A stretch of DNA of 64,000 nt, taken from Nematostella vectensis. Lineage: Eukaryota; Cnidaria; Anthozoa; Actiniaria; Edwardsiidae. The position numbers were made by a program, and so were the translations under genes. Of the stretch, positions 31,945 through 43,000 are shown one piece after another. Numbering within the stretch: position 1 is the first letter of the stretch; each line of letters starts with the position of its first letter. The stretch is from the NCBI RefSeq assembly GCF_932526225.1, contig NC_064039.1, positions 13,286,139 through 13,350,138 of the forward strand. The letters run 5' to 3'. Below the pieces are notes generated by a model. It made no database searches. It had not been told where the DNA came from and saw only the letters and a list, made by a program, of their open reading frames with translations.

Positions 31945-32745
31945 TGTCAAACATAGAAGCACAAAACAAGTGAGAATCGGTCAAACACTAGCGCAATACA
32001 AGTGAGAATCGGTCAAACACTATCGCAATACAATCGAGAATCGGTCAAACAATAGCGCAACACAAGTGAGACTCGGTCAAATAACACTATCGCAACACAA
32101 GTGAGAATCGGTCAAACACTATCGCAGTACAAGTGAGAATCGGTCAAACACTATCGCAATATAAGTGAGAATCGGTCAAATACTAGCGCAACACAAGTAA
32201 GAATCGGTCAAATACTAGCGCAAAACAAGCGAGAATCGGTCAAATACTAGTGCAACACAAGCGAGAATCGGTCAAATACTAGTGCAACACAAGCGAGAAT
32301 CGGTCAAATACTAGTGCAACACAAGCGAGAATCGGTCAAATACTAGCGCAAAACAAGCGAGAATCGGTCAAATACTAGTGCAACACAAGCGAGAATCGGT
32401 CAAATACTAGCGCAAAACAAGCGAGAATCGGTCAAATACTAGCGCAACACAAGCAAGAATCGGTCAAATACTAGCGCAAAACAAGCGAGAATCGGTCAAA
32501 TACTAGCGCAACACAAGCGAGAATCGGTCAAATACTAGCGCAACACAAGCGAGAATCGGTCAAATACTAGCGCAAAACAAGCGAGAATCGTTCAAATACT
32601 AGCGCAACACAAGCGAGAATCGGTCAAATACTAGCGCAACACAAGCGAGAATCGGTCAAATACTAGCGCAAAACAAGCGAGAATCGTTCAAATACTAGCG
32701 CAACACAAGCGAGAATCGGTCAAATACTAGCACAACACAAGCGTA
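31945..32745. repeat. 32-bp minisatellite, about 25 copies
   Basis: Units contain GAGAATCGGTCAAATACTAG and CGCAACACAAGC (period 32, e.g. 32,461 to 32,493). The left third is more diverged (AAACACTATCGCAATACAAGTG). The right part alternates between GCAACACAAG and GCAAAACAAG units, which indicates duplication of two-unit blocks. Confidence 0.93.
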
Positions 32746-33551
32746 CGACAATCAAGCATCTGCATTCTGTTGCACTTGCGCTTCCAGTAAAAATTTGAAA
32801 ATTACGTTTCGGAGCTCGCCAAACCTTTATCAAATTGCTCGCTCTTCGCAGATGACAAAAAGTCAAAATACTGGTACTCAAGCAAAAAAAAAAAATCCCC
32901 CCCCGCGAGGTAATGAGTGCATTAGTACATTTTAGCCGAGATTTGCTTTTGAATTTGTTCTAGAGATTTGGGAGTGATTTTACATGGGGAAGGGAGGGGA
33001 GGGGGGGGGGGGGGGGGTGAGAGGGAGGGAGGGTATTGAATCTCGATCGGTTAGTTAAATGTCGTTTTTTATGTTCTAAAAAAGTACATTTTGGGTAGGC
33101 TAAGGTTATGCTGACTTTTGGGTAATAAAAATTTGCATACTGTCTTTATTGATATCATGTGTCGCATAATACAAAGCTCTCTTACTATAACGTTACAAAT
33201 TTATGCTAACGTAATGACAGCGTCTCCTAACAATCCCTTCAGTGTTTTTTATACACTAACCTGTAGGCTTTGATATAGTTTTTCGACACAAAAACCCAAA
33301 ACACGTAGTTCGCGTATCACGGCAGCCATCTTGGATAATGCGCTCCGCAGGGGGAGGAGGAGGGAAAAATGAGCAATCCCCCCCCCTCCACCCTGCACAG
33401 TGGTGTGATAGGTAGGCTATATATACATATATGGACAAGTAACCATAAAACAGATAATGATAATAGAATGATAATAGGAATCCTTTCACACCCACTCGAG
33501 AGAGTCCGTAGACGATGACTTCGCTCTCCCTCTTCCCCTAAATCTCTGCCT
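32746..33551. other. Intergenic, homopolymer-rich
   Basis: Poly-A, poly-C and poly-G runs (about 32,885-32,905 and 32,993-33,020). No gene seen. The stretch 33,503-33,530 repeats part of the C-terminal coding sequence of the next gene (GAGTCCGTAGACGATGA). Confidence 0.5.
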
Positions 33552-34913
33552 TTAGTCACTGCTCTCGGGTGAGTCCGTAGACGATGAAAAATCGCTCTCC
33601 CCCTCCCTTATCGTAACAGATACTCTATTACGTCGAATTCGTATTTTTGATGCCCAATACAAAATTTGGTGAGGCACTAGCAAAATTATCTCCCTTGTAA
33701 CAATGCGAAGGTGAGATGGTTTGGTATTGAATAATAAGTAAATCACCGGGCTGAAGGAGGAGTACACGTATGTCATCATACGGGCCAGACGCCAGTAGAA
33801 TATGAAAGTACAGGACATGATTGAGGTAGAATTGATGAGGAAGTATGAAATCGTGGCGTAGAAGGGCGTAAAAAAGGCGATGAAAATCATCAACAAGCCT
33901 ACTCTCGTCTTGCGGTAGTCGACGTCGTGGCGTGGGACTTGATGTGTCGATCTTACAAGTCTTTGCTGGCGTGGGACTTGATGTGTCGATCTTACAAGTC
34001 GTTGCTGGCGTGGGACTTGATGTGTCGATCTTACAAGTCGTTGCTGGCGCTGGGCATGTTCTAATTGCTGAGTATTGTTGGAAGACGGTCTGACTAGTTG
34101 GGACTGGGACAGTTCCGGATTGTTACTGAATGAGGAACTCCTATGCTCAGGCTCAAGATGTACCAACTGGTTGCTGCTGGGCGACACTCTTGCGCAGTCT
34201 TGTAGGATGACGCGGGAAAGGAGGATGATAATGACTAAAGGCGCTATAAAGAACATGCACCCAGATATGGTTCCAAACAACTGAAAGGACTTCTTCGGGT
34301 CGAAATATGCCGTACTTTCTATGGCACAGTAGACCTCAGTGCCTCTGTCGACAAGCTTGTAGACGGAAAGGTAGTATAAAAGAAATGTTCCGGGTGCAAT
34401 CCAAGAGATTGAGATGGCAATTCTGTGGAATTCCCTCTTCCGGTGTACGGTCCAGTACAGAGGCCACACAGTCTCTACATAGCGGTCGATGACGATAAAA
34501 CATAACAGGAGAGCTGATACCAAAGGGTAGATGTCAGTAATGAAACACACGAGTTTGCAGAGGACGAGTCCGGAGACGCCGCCGAGGTGCCATGACTCGG
34601 TTCGCGCGAGGTTGACAAACAACTCTCTCGGCAACGCGAAGAAGGCTATCAGGATACCAGCAATTGCAATGTTCATGTAGAGAAGCTCGAAAGTGGTCAC
34701 TCGTATGATTGTGCTTTTCCGAATGACGTCCAAAATCAGAAACGTATTACCAAAGTAAGAAACCAAGAAAATCCCTGTATACAAGATGGTGTCGATGGTA
34801 AGAAAAAATTCGGAGCGTGAACAATCGTTTGTCAGCCATTCCGATCCGTTAGAAACGCTCAAATTGGTTTCCGATCCGTTAGCAGCGCTTAAATTCACTC
34901 CCGAGCTTTCCAT
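33552..34913 (-). CDS. Rhodopsin-like G protein-coupled receptor 2, atypical
   Basis: Intronless. Start 34,913 gives MESSGVNLS with four N-glycosylation sequons (NLS, NGS, NLS, NGS). An upstream in-frame ATG at 34,988 would add 25 residues. It shares long stretches with receptor 1 (PRELF, ARTESWHLGG, GLVLCK, TDIYPLVSALLLCFI), so the two are an inverted paralogous pair. IDRYVETV is a canonical DRY. However, TM2 reads NIAIAGILIAF, with Gly in place of D2.50, and TM7 reads SFSPVIY, with Ser in place of N of NPxxY. The third intracellular loop is unusually long (about 110 residues) and contains a threefold 13-residue repeat. The C-tail is Ser/Asp-rich (SDFSSSTDSPESSD). It may signal atypically. 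The ligand is unknown. Confidence 0.88.
   Translation of the reverse strand: MESSGVNLSAANGSETNLSVSNGSEWLTNDCSRSEFFLTIDTILYTGIFLVSYFGNTFLILDVIRKSTIIRVTTFELLYMNIAIAGILIAFFALPRELFVNLARTESWHLGGVSGLVLCKLVCFITDIYPLVSALLLCFIVIDRYVETVWPLYWTVHRKREFHRIAISISWIAPGTFLLYYLSVYKLVDRGTEVYCAIESTAYFDPKKSFQLFGTISGCMFFIAPLVIIILLSRVILQDCARVSPSSNQLVHLEPEHRSSSFSNNPELSQSQLVRPSSNNTQQLEHAQRQQRLVRSTHQVPRQQRLVRSTHQVPRQQRLVRSTHQVPRHDVDYRKTRVGLLMIFIAFFTPFYATISYFLINSTSIMSCTFIFYWRLARMMTYVYSSFSPVIYLLFNTKPSHLRIVTREIILLVPHQILYWASKIRIRRNRVSVTIREGESDFSSSTDSPESSD
33931..34047 (-). repeat. 39-bp coding minisatellite in receptor 2, three copies
   Basis: Units start at 33,931, 33,970 and 34,009, and encode QQRLVRSTHQVPR three times in the third intracellular loop. 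The copies are almost identical at DNA level, so the expansion is recent and is probably length-polymorphic. Confidence 0.92.
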
Positions 34914-34988
34914 CTTTACAACACTCTCAAAAAGACCCCTTTTTGTCGAGAAAATTGCAGAGTGAATGATTCTTAGAGTTCTGTGCAT

Positions 34989-37722
34989 CCTTTAATACAC
35001 ATTGAAGCACATGATACCATATTTTGACGCAAATACTGCTCCTTGTTTTGACTTGAAATTTTTGTTTTAAATTGTTTGTCTCAAATAAGCTATTGTGTTC
35101 GCAGAAGTCATGTCACACTTATTGTGTTTGCAAGCGTTGTTTGGATCCTGATGAGCCTTAAACCAAGTTTGTTTCTACTGCTCGCAATCCAACAATTAAA
35201 AAGGTCATACGCTGACAACCCATTACAACTACGTCCGGGGGGACTCTTCAGAAAAGTGATCGTCACATCTTTTAGGGTATAACATTTCGGCCAACTGCTA
35301 TCCCTTGGTGGTGTTGAACGATTTTGCCGATTCTGCTATCTCTTAGGGTTAACATTTCCTTCGAACACACCCAATTTGCTATTTCTAAGGCTTAAAATTG
35401 ACTTTGCTAACACAACACCGTCTGTTTTTATCGAGTCCTTTCGCCGCTTTCGTGCTTTCTGTACGACTTTGCGTGCGCAATTGTCGAGTAATAACTGGCT
35501 GAAAGGCCAGATATTTGTCCAAAATCAATTCAAAAAGAGCAATTTATGGTGTCATTAGTTACACTAGCGCCTGAGGTTACGATGGCTCTATTCCCAGCCT
35601 TCACTAGGCCTCATCAGCCCCACAAATAACGGTGGTAAAGGGTATTTTCGTGAAACGAGATGTGGCCATTTTTCACCCTACGAGAAACGTGAAATCGTCC
35701 ATTTCGACGTTCGTGAAACGTGATTTAACAATTTAAAAGGCCATTTTTATATCCGTTTAACGTGGAAAGCCATTTTGCCCGGTCCGTGAAACGTCATCCA
35801 TACCCCCCTTTACCAGCCTGACTAATGATGTTTGGGGCACGTACTGCGGGCTCATATAAACGAGGTGGAAATCGAGCCTAAAGTTGCGGCGTCACGTAGC
35901 TTTCCATGTTTTACTAACCTTACTGTGACTTCCAAGCTCTTATCTATAGTCGCACCCATAAGATATACAAATGGCTTCCGTTACTCTTGTATAAGACATC
36001 CGGCCCAACGAACAAGAAGCCCCGCCTATTTGGGTGCGTCATGTGGGGAACTCGACGGTTTACACAGTTCTACCCGGGTTAGATTGCAAAATGCTTTACT
36101 GTCACCTCTTTCAGCGGTAAGCCATGCTAAGAGACCAAACAAACCACAGGTAGCCCAGGCTCACGGCGAGTTCAGATGTCCAAAATGCAATCATCCGCTA
36201 TATCATCCATTTATCTTTTCTTGGTCATCTCATTGAGAACCAAATGAAGTAAATAGACCATAATTCGTGTTTAAGTGATCGTATAGGACTTGACTTCCAA
36301 GTATCGAAAGTATCTCGTGAGCATCACATTCGAAACTAATTTGTTGATTTTCGGCGCGTTCAGCTTTGTGAATTGAGTGTATAGTCTTATATTTTAGCAA
36401 AGCTATTTTATGCTCTTTTTACTTCCAACAAAGGGCAAAGCAACATCAAACATGATTCTTATAAAAGAAAAAAGGCCTTCCGTTTTGAAGTGGACCTCCA
36501 TATCGTAGTCAGGTGAGACATATTACCGGTTAACAAACTTTTTTGTTATTGAGAAAGTATCAAAAGGTCATTGCGTCCGATGACCATTATACACATCGTG
36601 CAGAATATTCGCCTTAATTCTAGAGAATAGATCTCTACTTTTCATAACGGGAATGCAATAAAAAATCTTTAAAAAATCCTACTACTTGCTATGGACCTGT
36701 TACACCAGGTTTCAACCAACTAGGCGTCGGGGGTCCATGCCACTCACCCTTGGCTTTTTCCATCGTGACTGCGCACGCTTGTGGGGGAGGCGTGCGTGAC
36801 ACTTTTCAAAATAGGCTGCTAAGCAGGCTTATCATTGGTTCCTCGTCACACCCAGGGCGTCGAGGTCAGCCACAGGTAGCCCGTGTTATGTTAGTAATTC
36901 GAACCAACCGGCTAATTGAATTAATGTGTATTTTTACTTTATGCTAGAAATAGAAATGTAATAAATTCCTTCGAACTTAATGTAGTACTTGTAGTTGTTT
37001 ATTATCTTAAGTGATTTAGCGCGTATTTGGGACTCTTTTAGCGCTGTTCTGCGAAATTTAGAATTCCCCTTATGGACGGTCAATGAGCCGGTTATCGACA
37101 GTGCTGGGCTACCTGTTAGTTAAAGTAACGAAGCGCGAGAACGAGGCGGCGGTTTCTGGAAAACATTGTGCCCATTGTGGAAAACAGAGGGATGGCTCTG
37201 TTTTCCACAATGGGCAAAAAAACGTGTAACCTACTGTTTATTTTATAAGCGAAAAAACTCTAGAGTCTGTAAAATGCCAAAAGAACGCAGTAATAACATT
37301 GAGTGTTTTTCGCTGTCGTTCTGCAAGAGCTGGTCTGACTGTAAAATACAATAGGGGACTTGCAATAATAGCCTCCTCCACAGCCATCTCAAAGACCAAA
37401 AAAAGAAAAAAAAGGATTGGGTTTCCTGTGGCAAAAAAAACGGAAGTGACAAACCGGAAGCGCTGCAGCCTTAGGCTTCCTCCTCCGCAATTTCGCCACG
37501 GGTAACCCATTCTTTCCGTCCTTTTCATTATAGAGTTGCCTGCGGAGGTGGCTATTGCGATAAGAGATCACCTGACTTTTGAGTGGCAAAGAAGGGCGCA
37601 CTCAGGCTTTTAGCGGCAAAATAGAGTGGTTTTCAAAAACCCGTGAAATACTATTTAGTTTATATAGAACTAATATACTGTAATCTCTTTTGTTTTGGCT
37701 TGACTATTACACTTTAACAATT
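34989..37722. other. Intergenic, dispersed repeat remnants
   Basis: No gene recognised. Around 35,640-35,810 CGTGAAACG and GCCATTTTT recur. The same family (reverse complement) occurs at about 5,000-5,045. CAGGTAGCCC...AACCAACCGGCT (36,872-36,912) and the reverse phrase at 37,077-37,121 belong to one short repeat family also seen at 45,649-45,702. Confidence 0.45.
37170..37215. repeat. Perfect 20-bp hairpin with 6-nt loop
   Basis: GCCCATTGTGGAAAACAGAG (37,170-37,189), loop GGATGG, then its exact reverse complement (37,196-37,215). It is perfect over 20 bp, so it is recent or maintained. It is not flanked by recognisable transposon ends. Confidence 0.9.
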
Positions 37723-40036
37723 ACATTTTGTTGCACGGGATTTTGAAAACTACTCTAACAGCAAAAAAGCTACTTATTTAGCGCTTACGAATAAAGCCAG
37801 AAAGTTTTTTTTTTTTAGAAGGGGTTTAGCTTCATTTAAAGATTTTATTTTTTCTTTGTTCTGTGACGGGACGGGCGCAGTCTGTTTATTTTGGCTTGAG
37901 TTTGCCACCCACAAGGTCACGTGATCTGTAAGCCCAAAACCCTTGTTGAACTTCGATAAAACTAGAGTCTCCACAGGAGTTTGTTAGCTCGTGTTTAAAG
38001 TCTTATAAAACTGTAATGTTTAGTTGAGGATTTCACCGAAACAACAAATGTAAGTGATTTCTTTGGGCTGGGCGGCTTAGCAAGGCCCTCGCCTTTTGGT
38101 AGCTTTGGGTAGTAAAATGAAAAATTACACCAATTTCACCAATAGCAACATTTTACTCCCATTTTATACAATTCCAATACAACAAAACTTCCCCCTAATC
38201 GTTTCTCCTATTAATTACTATCTTTTACTTTCTTTTCTTCATTTTCTGGGGTAGCATCTTTCTTTTGCTCATCTTTGCGAAGGTGAAACTTGTTTAGATG
38301 TTGGCGATTTCTGGCGATCTCTATCGCATAAAACTCAATTTTGGTGACTGTAATAAAAATAAGCAAGAAAATGTCAATTTTAAATTGGAAACACACTCCA
38401 AAATTAAGGATTTCCAATTGTTAACCCTATAGGTGATGTAATCCATTATAAATATGTGAGTATATTCATCACAACACACTATAACACATTGCAGCACAGA
38501 AAAACACAGCACAAGACAACACAGCACAACTAGCACGTTATAGTGAAAGATGATGTAGAGGGGATTTGGGACTTTGGTGAGTGTAGAAGTTTGAAACAAT
38601 CAGGATAGTCAAAGATTAGTTTTCCTTGCGCTACAGCCTCAAAATCTCTTTAAAAACACTAAGAAAACTTTCATTAAAAAGTCTTGATCTACCAGTGTTT
38701 ATATTGTAATAACACTAAAATTTTAGCAACTTACCAAAAATGGTGTTTTCCTCAGTGTACCCCTTGTTGCAGTCAAGTCTTCAAATGGAAACCACAAAAA
38801 TTAGGCCTTGTACATATCTGAAAATTGTGAACTTCTCCTATAGTAAATATGTACCTTAAAAGTGTCCCAAAGTTGTAGTTACATTTTGTTGCACGGGATT
38901 TTGAAAACTACTCTAACAGCAAAAAAGCTACTTATTTAGCGCTTACGAATAAAGCCAGAAAGTTTTTTTTTTTTAGAAGGGGTTTAGCTTCATTTAAAGA
39001 TTTTATTTTTTCTTTGTTCTGTGACGGGACGGGCGCAGTCTGTTTATTTTGGCTTGAGTTTGCCACCCACAAGGTCACGTGATCTGTAAGCCCAAAACCC
39101 TTGTTGAACTTCGATAAAACTAGAGTCTCCACAGGAGTTTGTTAGCTCGTGTTTAAAGTCTTATAAAACTGTAATGTTTAGTTGAGGATTTCACCGAAAC
39201 AACAAATGTAAGTGATTTCTTTGGGCTGGGCGGCTTAGCAAGGCCCTCGCCTTTTGGTAGCTTTGGGTAGTAAAATGAAAAATTACACCAATTTCACCAA
39301 TAGCAACATTTTACTCCCATTTTATACAATTCCAATACAACAAAACTTCCCCCTAATCGTTTCTCCTATTAATTACTATCTTTTACTTTCTTTTCTTCAT
39401 TTTCTGGGGTAGCATCTTTCTTTTGCTCATCTTTGCGAAGGTGAAACTTGTTTAGATGTTGGCGATTTCTGGCGATCTCTATCGCATAAAACTCAATTTT
39501 GGTGACTGTAATAAAAATAAGCAAGAAAATGTCAATTTTAAATTGGAAACACACTCCAAAATTAAGGATTTCCAATTGTTAACCCTATAGGTGATGTAAT
39601 CCATTATAAATAAGTGAGTATATTCATCACAACACACTATAACACATTGCAGCACAGAAAAACACAGCACAAGACAACACAGCACAACTAGCACGTTATA
39701 GTGAAAGATGATGTAGAGGATTTGGGACTTTGGTGAGTGTAGAAGTTTGAAACAATCAGGATAGTCAAAGATTAGTTTTCCTTGCGCTACAGCCTCAAAA
39801 TCTCTTTAAAAACACTAAGAAAACTTTCATTAAAAAGTCTTGATCTACCAGTGTTTATATTGTAATAACACTAAAATTTTAGCAACTTACCAAAAATGGT
39901 GTTTTCCTCAGTGTACCCCTTGTTGCAGTCAAGTCTTCAAATGGAAACCACAAAAATTAGGCCTTGTACATATCTGAAAATTGTGAACTTCTCCTATAGT
40001 AAATATGTACCTTAAAAGTGTCCCAAAGTTGTAGTG
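37723..40036. repeat. 1.16-kb tandem duplication of the 3' end of the PBDC1 gene
   Basis: Copy 1 (37,723-38,880) and copy 2 (38,881-40,036) are nearly identical. I see a GG deletion (near 39,718) and one substitution (ATATG to ATAAG near 39,611). The start falls inside a PBDC1 exon and the end in its 3' flank. Copy 2 is the one joined to the rest of the gene. Confidence 0.95.
38211..38778 (-). pseudogene. Duplicated terminal exons of PBDC1 (downstream copy)
   Basis: Copies of the last two exons (38,735-38,778 and 38,211-38,347) with intact splice acceptors and open frame. The exon before them is represented only by its last ~35 bp and has no acceptor. The set has no promoter or 5' exons of its own. 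It could act only as an alternative 3' end if transcription and splicing skipped the proximal copy, and the resulting protein would be the same. Confidence 0.85.
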
Positions 40037-43000
40037 AGGAATTCTGTCTCTGAACATTTCACAGAAGGGTTTCCATAACTAAGAGAAATGCATCAAAATA
40101 CAAGTAATACTTAATTGCAAAAAAAATCATATATTTCCTGTTTGCTTTTTCTGACCCAAATGTCAATAAAAGAGGAATAGATATCATCTATGCAGTTTTG
40201 AAATAGTCTAAATCCAATTACCAATACCATTACCAAGGTAATGCTTAAGGTTTCAGGCACTCTATTATTCAATGTTAGCTGTCCAAAAAGGTGGCATTTT
40301 TGACAATTGCTTTTTATTATCTAATGTTTGTTCAAACTAAAAAATTTGGTATAAATTATTGCAATGGCTGTCCAGTGCAAAACTAAGTGTGTAGGGACCA
40401 AACACACATATACCTATTTCAAATAACCGAAGAATCCACATCTCTTAGCCTGCAGTGATTCATGTATATATTTCAAATAAATGTTTAGAAAGAGTCAGGC
40501 ATATAACATAGGTGGCAAGGAATGATGATACTAATGATGACAACTACTCACAATTCTAGCTTCGTCTGACTTGAGGTCATCAGGGTTTATGATATCAATC
40601 TGCAACCACAATCATGTTAATAGGACCAGTGCATTTTGAATCAGTAATTTGATTGGCTAAGAAAATGACTATGACTATAAAAAATAATTCAGATATCAGG
40701 GCTTACTCCATACCTTTCAAAAATGAATGTTTAACTGAACCCAAGGCTTCCAGCACCCAAAGTTAACATTTTGTCTTTTTGAACAATAGAAGACACATAC
40801 TGGAGTTTGTTCAAGTTCTGTTCAATTTACTATGGATCAATGATGTAGTTTAATTTCTTCATGACAGTTATTCACGTATAGGGCTGAACTCTGAATTGTC
40901 AAATAAATCCCCTGCTTTAAATTTGTGCCCTCTTGCTACTCAATAAAACAAGCATTTTAAAACAAGCATTTACGATAATTCGATTTCCATACCAGATTTG
41001 ATACTAGATCGATCTATGTTTTTAGGTTAATTTTCTACATTGTAAATTGTGTGCTGAAAAATAAATACTTTTTAAATGTTTTTAGGTTAATTTTCTACAT
41101 TGTAAATCGTGTGCTGAAAAATAAATACTCTAAATACTGTATAATAAACACTTGAGGTGTGGAACCAATAAGATAGAGTCTGATTAATATTTACAGAAAA
41201 GACTGCGCCAACTCCCCTTTATTCTGTCAAATTATGGTATGGAAGCTTATCCAACAGTTTGATTTAAATCTCTAATTTTACAATGCACGTCATTTTTTTC
41301 GTGCAATATTGGCCTTTTCTGCAAATATTTTAATGTTTGAACAATAAAAATATTTACAATTAAAATTATTGCTCGAGTGAGCGTTAGCGAGCGAGAGAAA
41401 AACTAATCTCGCAGAGCTCAATATGTTCATAGTCGATTCTTTTGGGCGAACGGACGGCATCTGAAGACATTTTTGGGCTCCCTGTGGCTAGTCGCCATCT
41501 TGGAAGTGAAAACCTCCCAACCCCTCCCCCCCATGAACAATTATTATTCTATGCGTCTTCATCCTCGATTCATTTGGGCGAACGGACGGCATTTGTGGGC
41601 AGTTTTGGGCTCCCTGTTGAAATCAGTGTAGCGTGGCTCGCGGCAAGTAATCATTTAGCAACATTTTCCGATGGTCAGAGCTTCTTTGACTACACAAACA
41701 TGGCGAAATTACAAGATTATTTGGAAAGTGTGAAAACTAATACCCGACATTTGATCGGTTTTATTTATCACGGCTTTCGAAGCGTGTCAACTGCTCCCTT
41801 TCAGAGTACAGAAAGGGTGACAACTCGACTTTTTTTCTGCCAAGCCAGATGGTACTTACTTACTTATATGTGCTGTGAGAACTCCCCTCTTGATGGTTAT
41901 GCCAATCGCACTGTCTATGACAAGTCACCAGAAATATCTAATCTTAATTTTGTTGAATTTACAACCAATTACAAAGTTGTGAATAGAAGCTTACTAAACA
42001 AGCAGAAAATCTCATACCAACGACCTACCAACAGCTAACTGACAGGTTTTTTTAAAAGTAAAGTTTGCATGGAATAGGCAAAAAATATACAAGGCTCCTA
42101 AGCTAAGTTTTGTCTTGGCCCTATGTCATATTAGAGATATTCAGGTAAGTACATTCACAGAATGTACCTATAAAATATACAATTATATCAAACATTTCTT
42201 TATATTTACAGCTGCAATCTTGAAATATTAAGTAATGGAAAATCATCACAAAAGAAATTGAAGTAAACACCAAAAACTGAAGTTTCTTCTGAAGTACAAC
42301 AACCAGCAAATAAAAGGACTCCTGGCCAGGGTAAGGAAAAAATAATAAGTCCTTCAAAGGTGTGGTCATGTGGATGCGAACTACAGCAAGCTGCAAGATT
42401 ATGTACAGCATACATAACATCATTGAAATGAGCAATCACAAAAACTCCTTGCCAGGATTGGGAACTATGAGCATTTGATCTGTAAAAATATGACATTGCA
42501 TGGTGATGGTCTAGGAGATAAATCATATCAAACACAAGACTAATCATGTGAGAGAAAAACTTCAAAGTCCTTCAAACAAGAGCATGGCCATGTGGAAGTG
42601 AACTACAGCAAGCTGAAACATTGCTGGAAAAGTGAGATTGAGAAATGATGTCTTCAATGTATAAACAATGATAAACAAGGGTGTTACATTATCAGTCAAA
42701 GTGATAGTAAAGATACTTTAGATCTTAGAAATTCTGCATCATCTCCATTCCGCAAGCTAAACTACTATTTAGAATGCTGTGCCAACTGCAAAATTATGTA
42801 CAGCATGTAACATTGTTTTTATTGACAATCATAGACAAGTTATAAATCAACAATCACAAAAACTCCTTGATTGGAAGCTAAGAACATTCGATTTGTAAAA
42901 ATATGACATTGCATGGTTTAGGCAGAAGTGAAAACTTTAGGGTTCATCCTCGGGCCAAGGGTCTTCCCCTCATATCCCCCTTGCCCCTGGGGGTAGGGGA

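Noticed and set aside
35832-36236. 134-codon plus-strand frame
   Set aside because: It is made of dispersed-repeat sequence (CAGGTAGCCCAGG) with no family and no splice context.
38321-39694. Pairs of identical short minus-strand frames about 1.16 kb apart
   Set aside because: They duplicate each other because of the tandem duplication. Only the PBDC1 exon parts are real.
41442-42038. 198-codon plus-strand frame in a PBDC1 intron
   Set aside because: It contains a duplicated non-coding block (GGGCGAACGGACGGCAT at about 41,442 and 41,577) and no recognised family. An exon starting at ATG 41,700 cannot be excluded but is unsupported.
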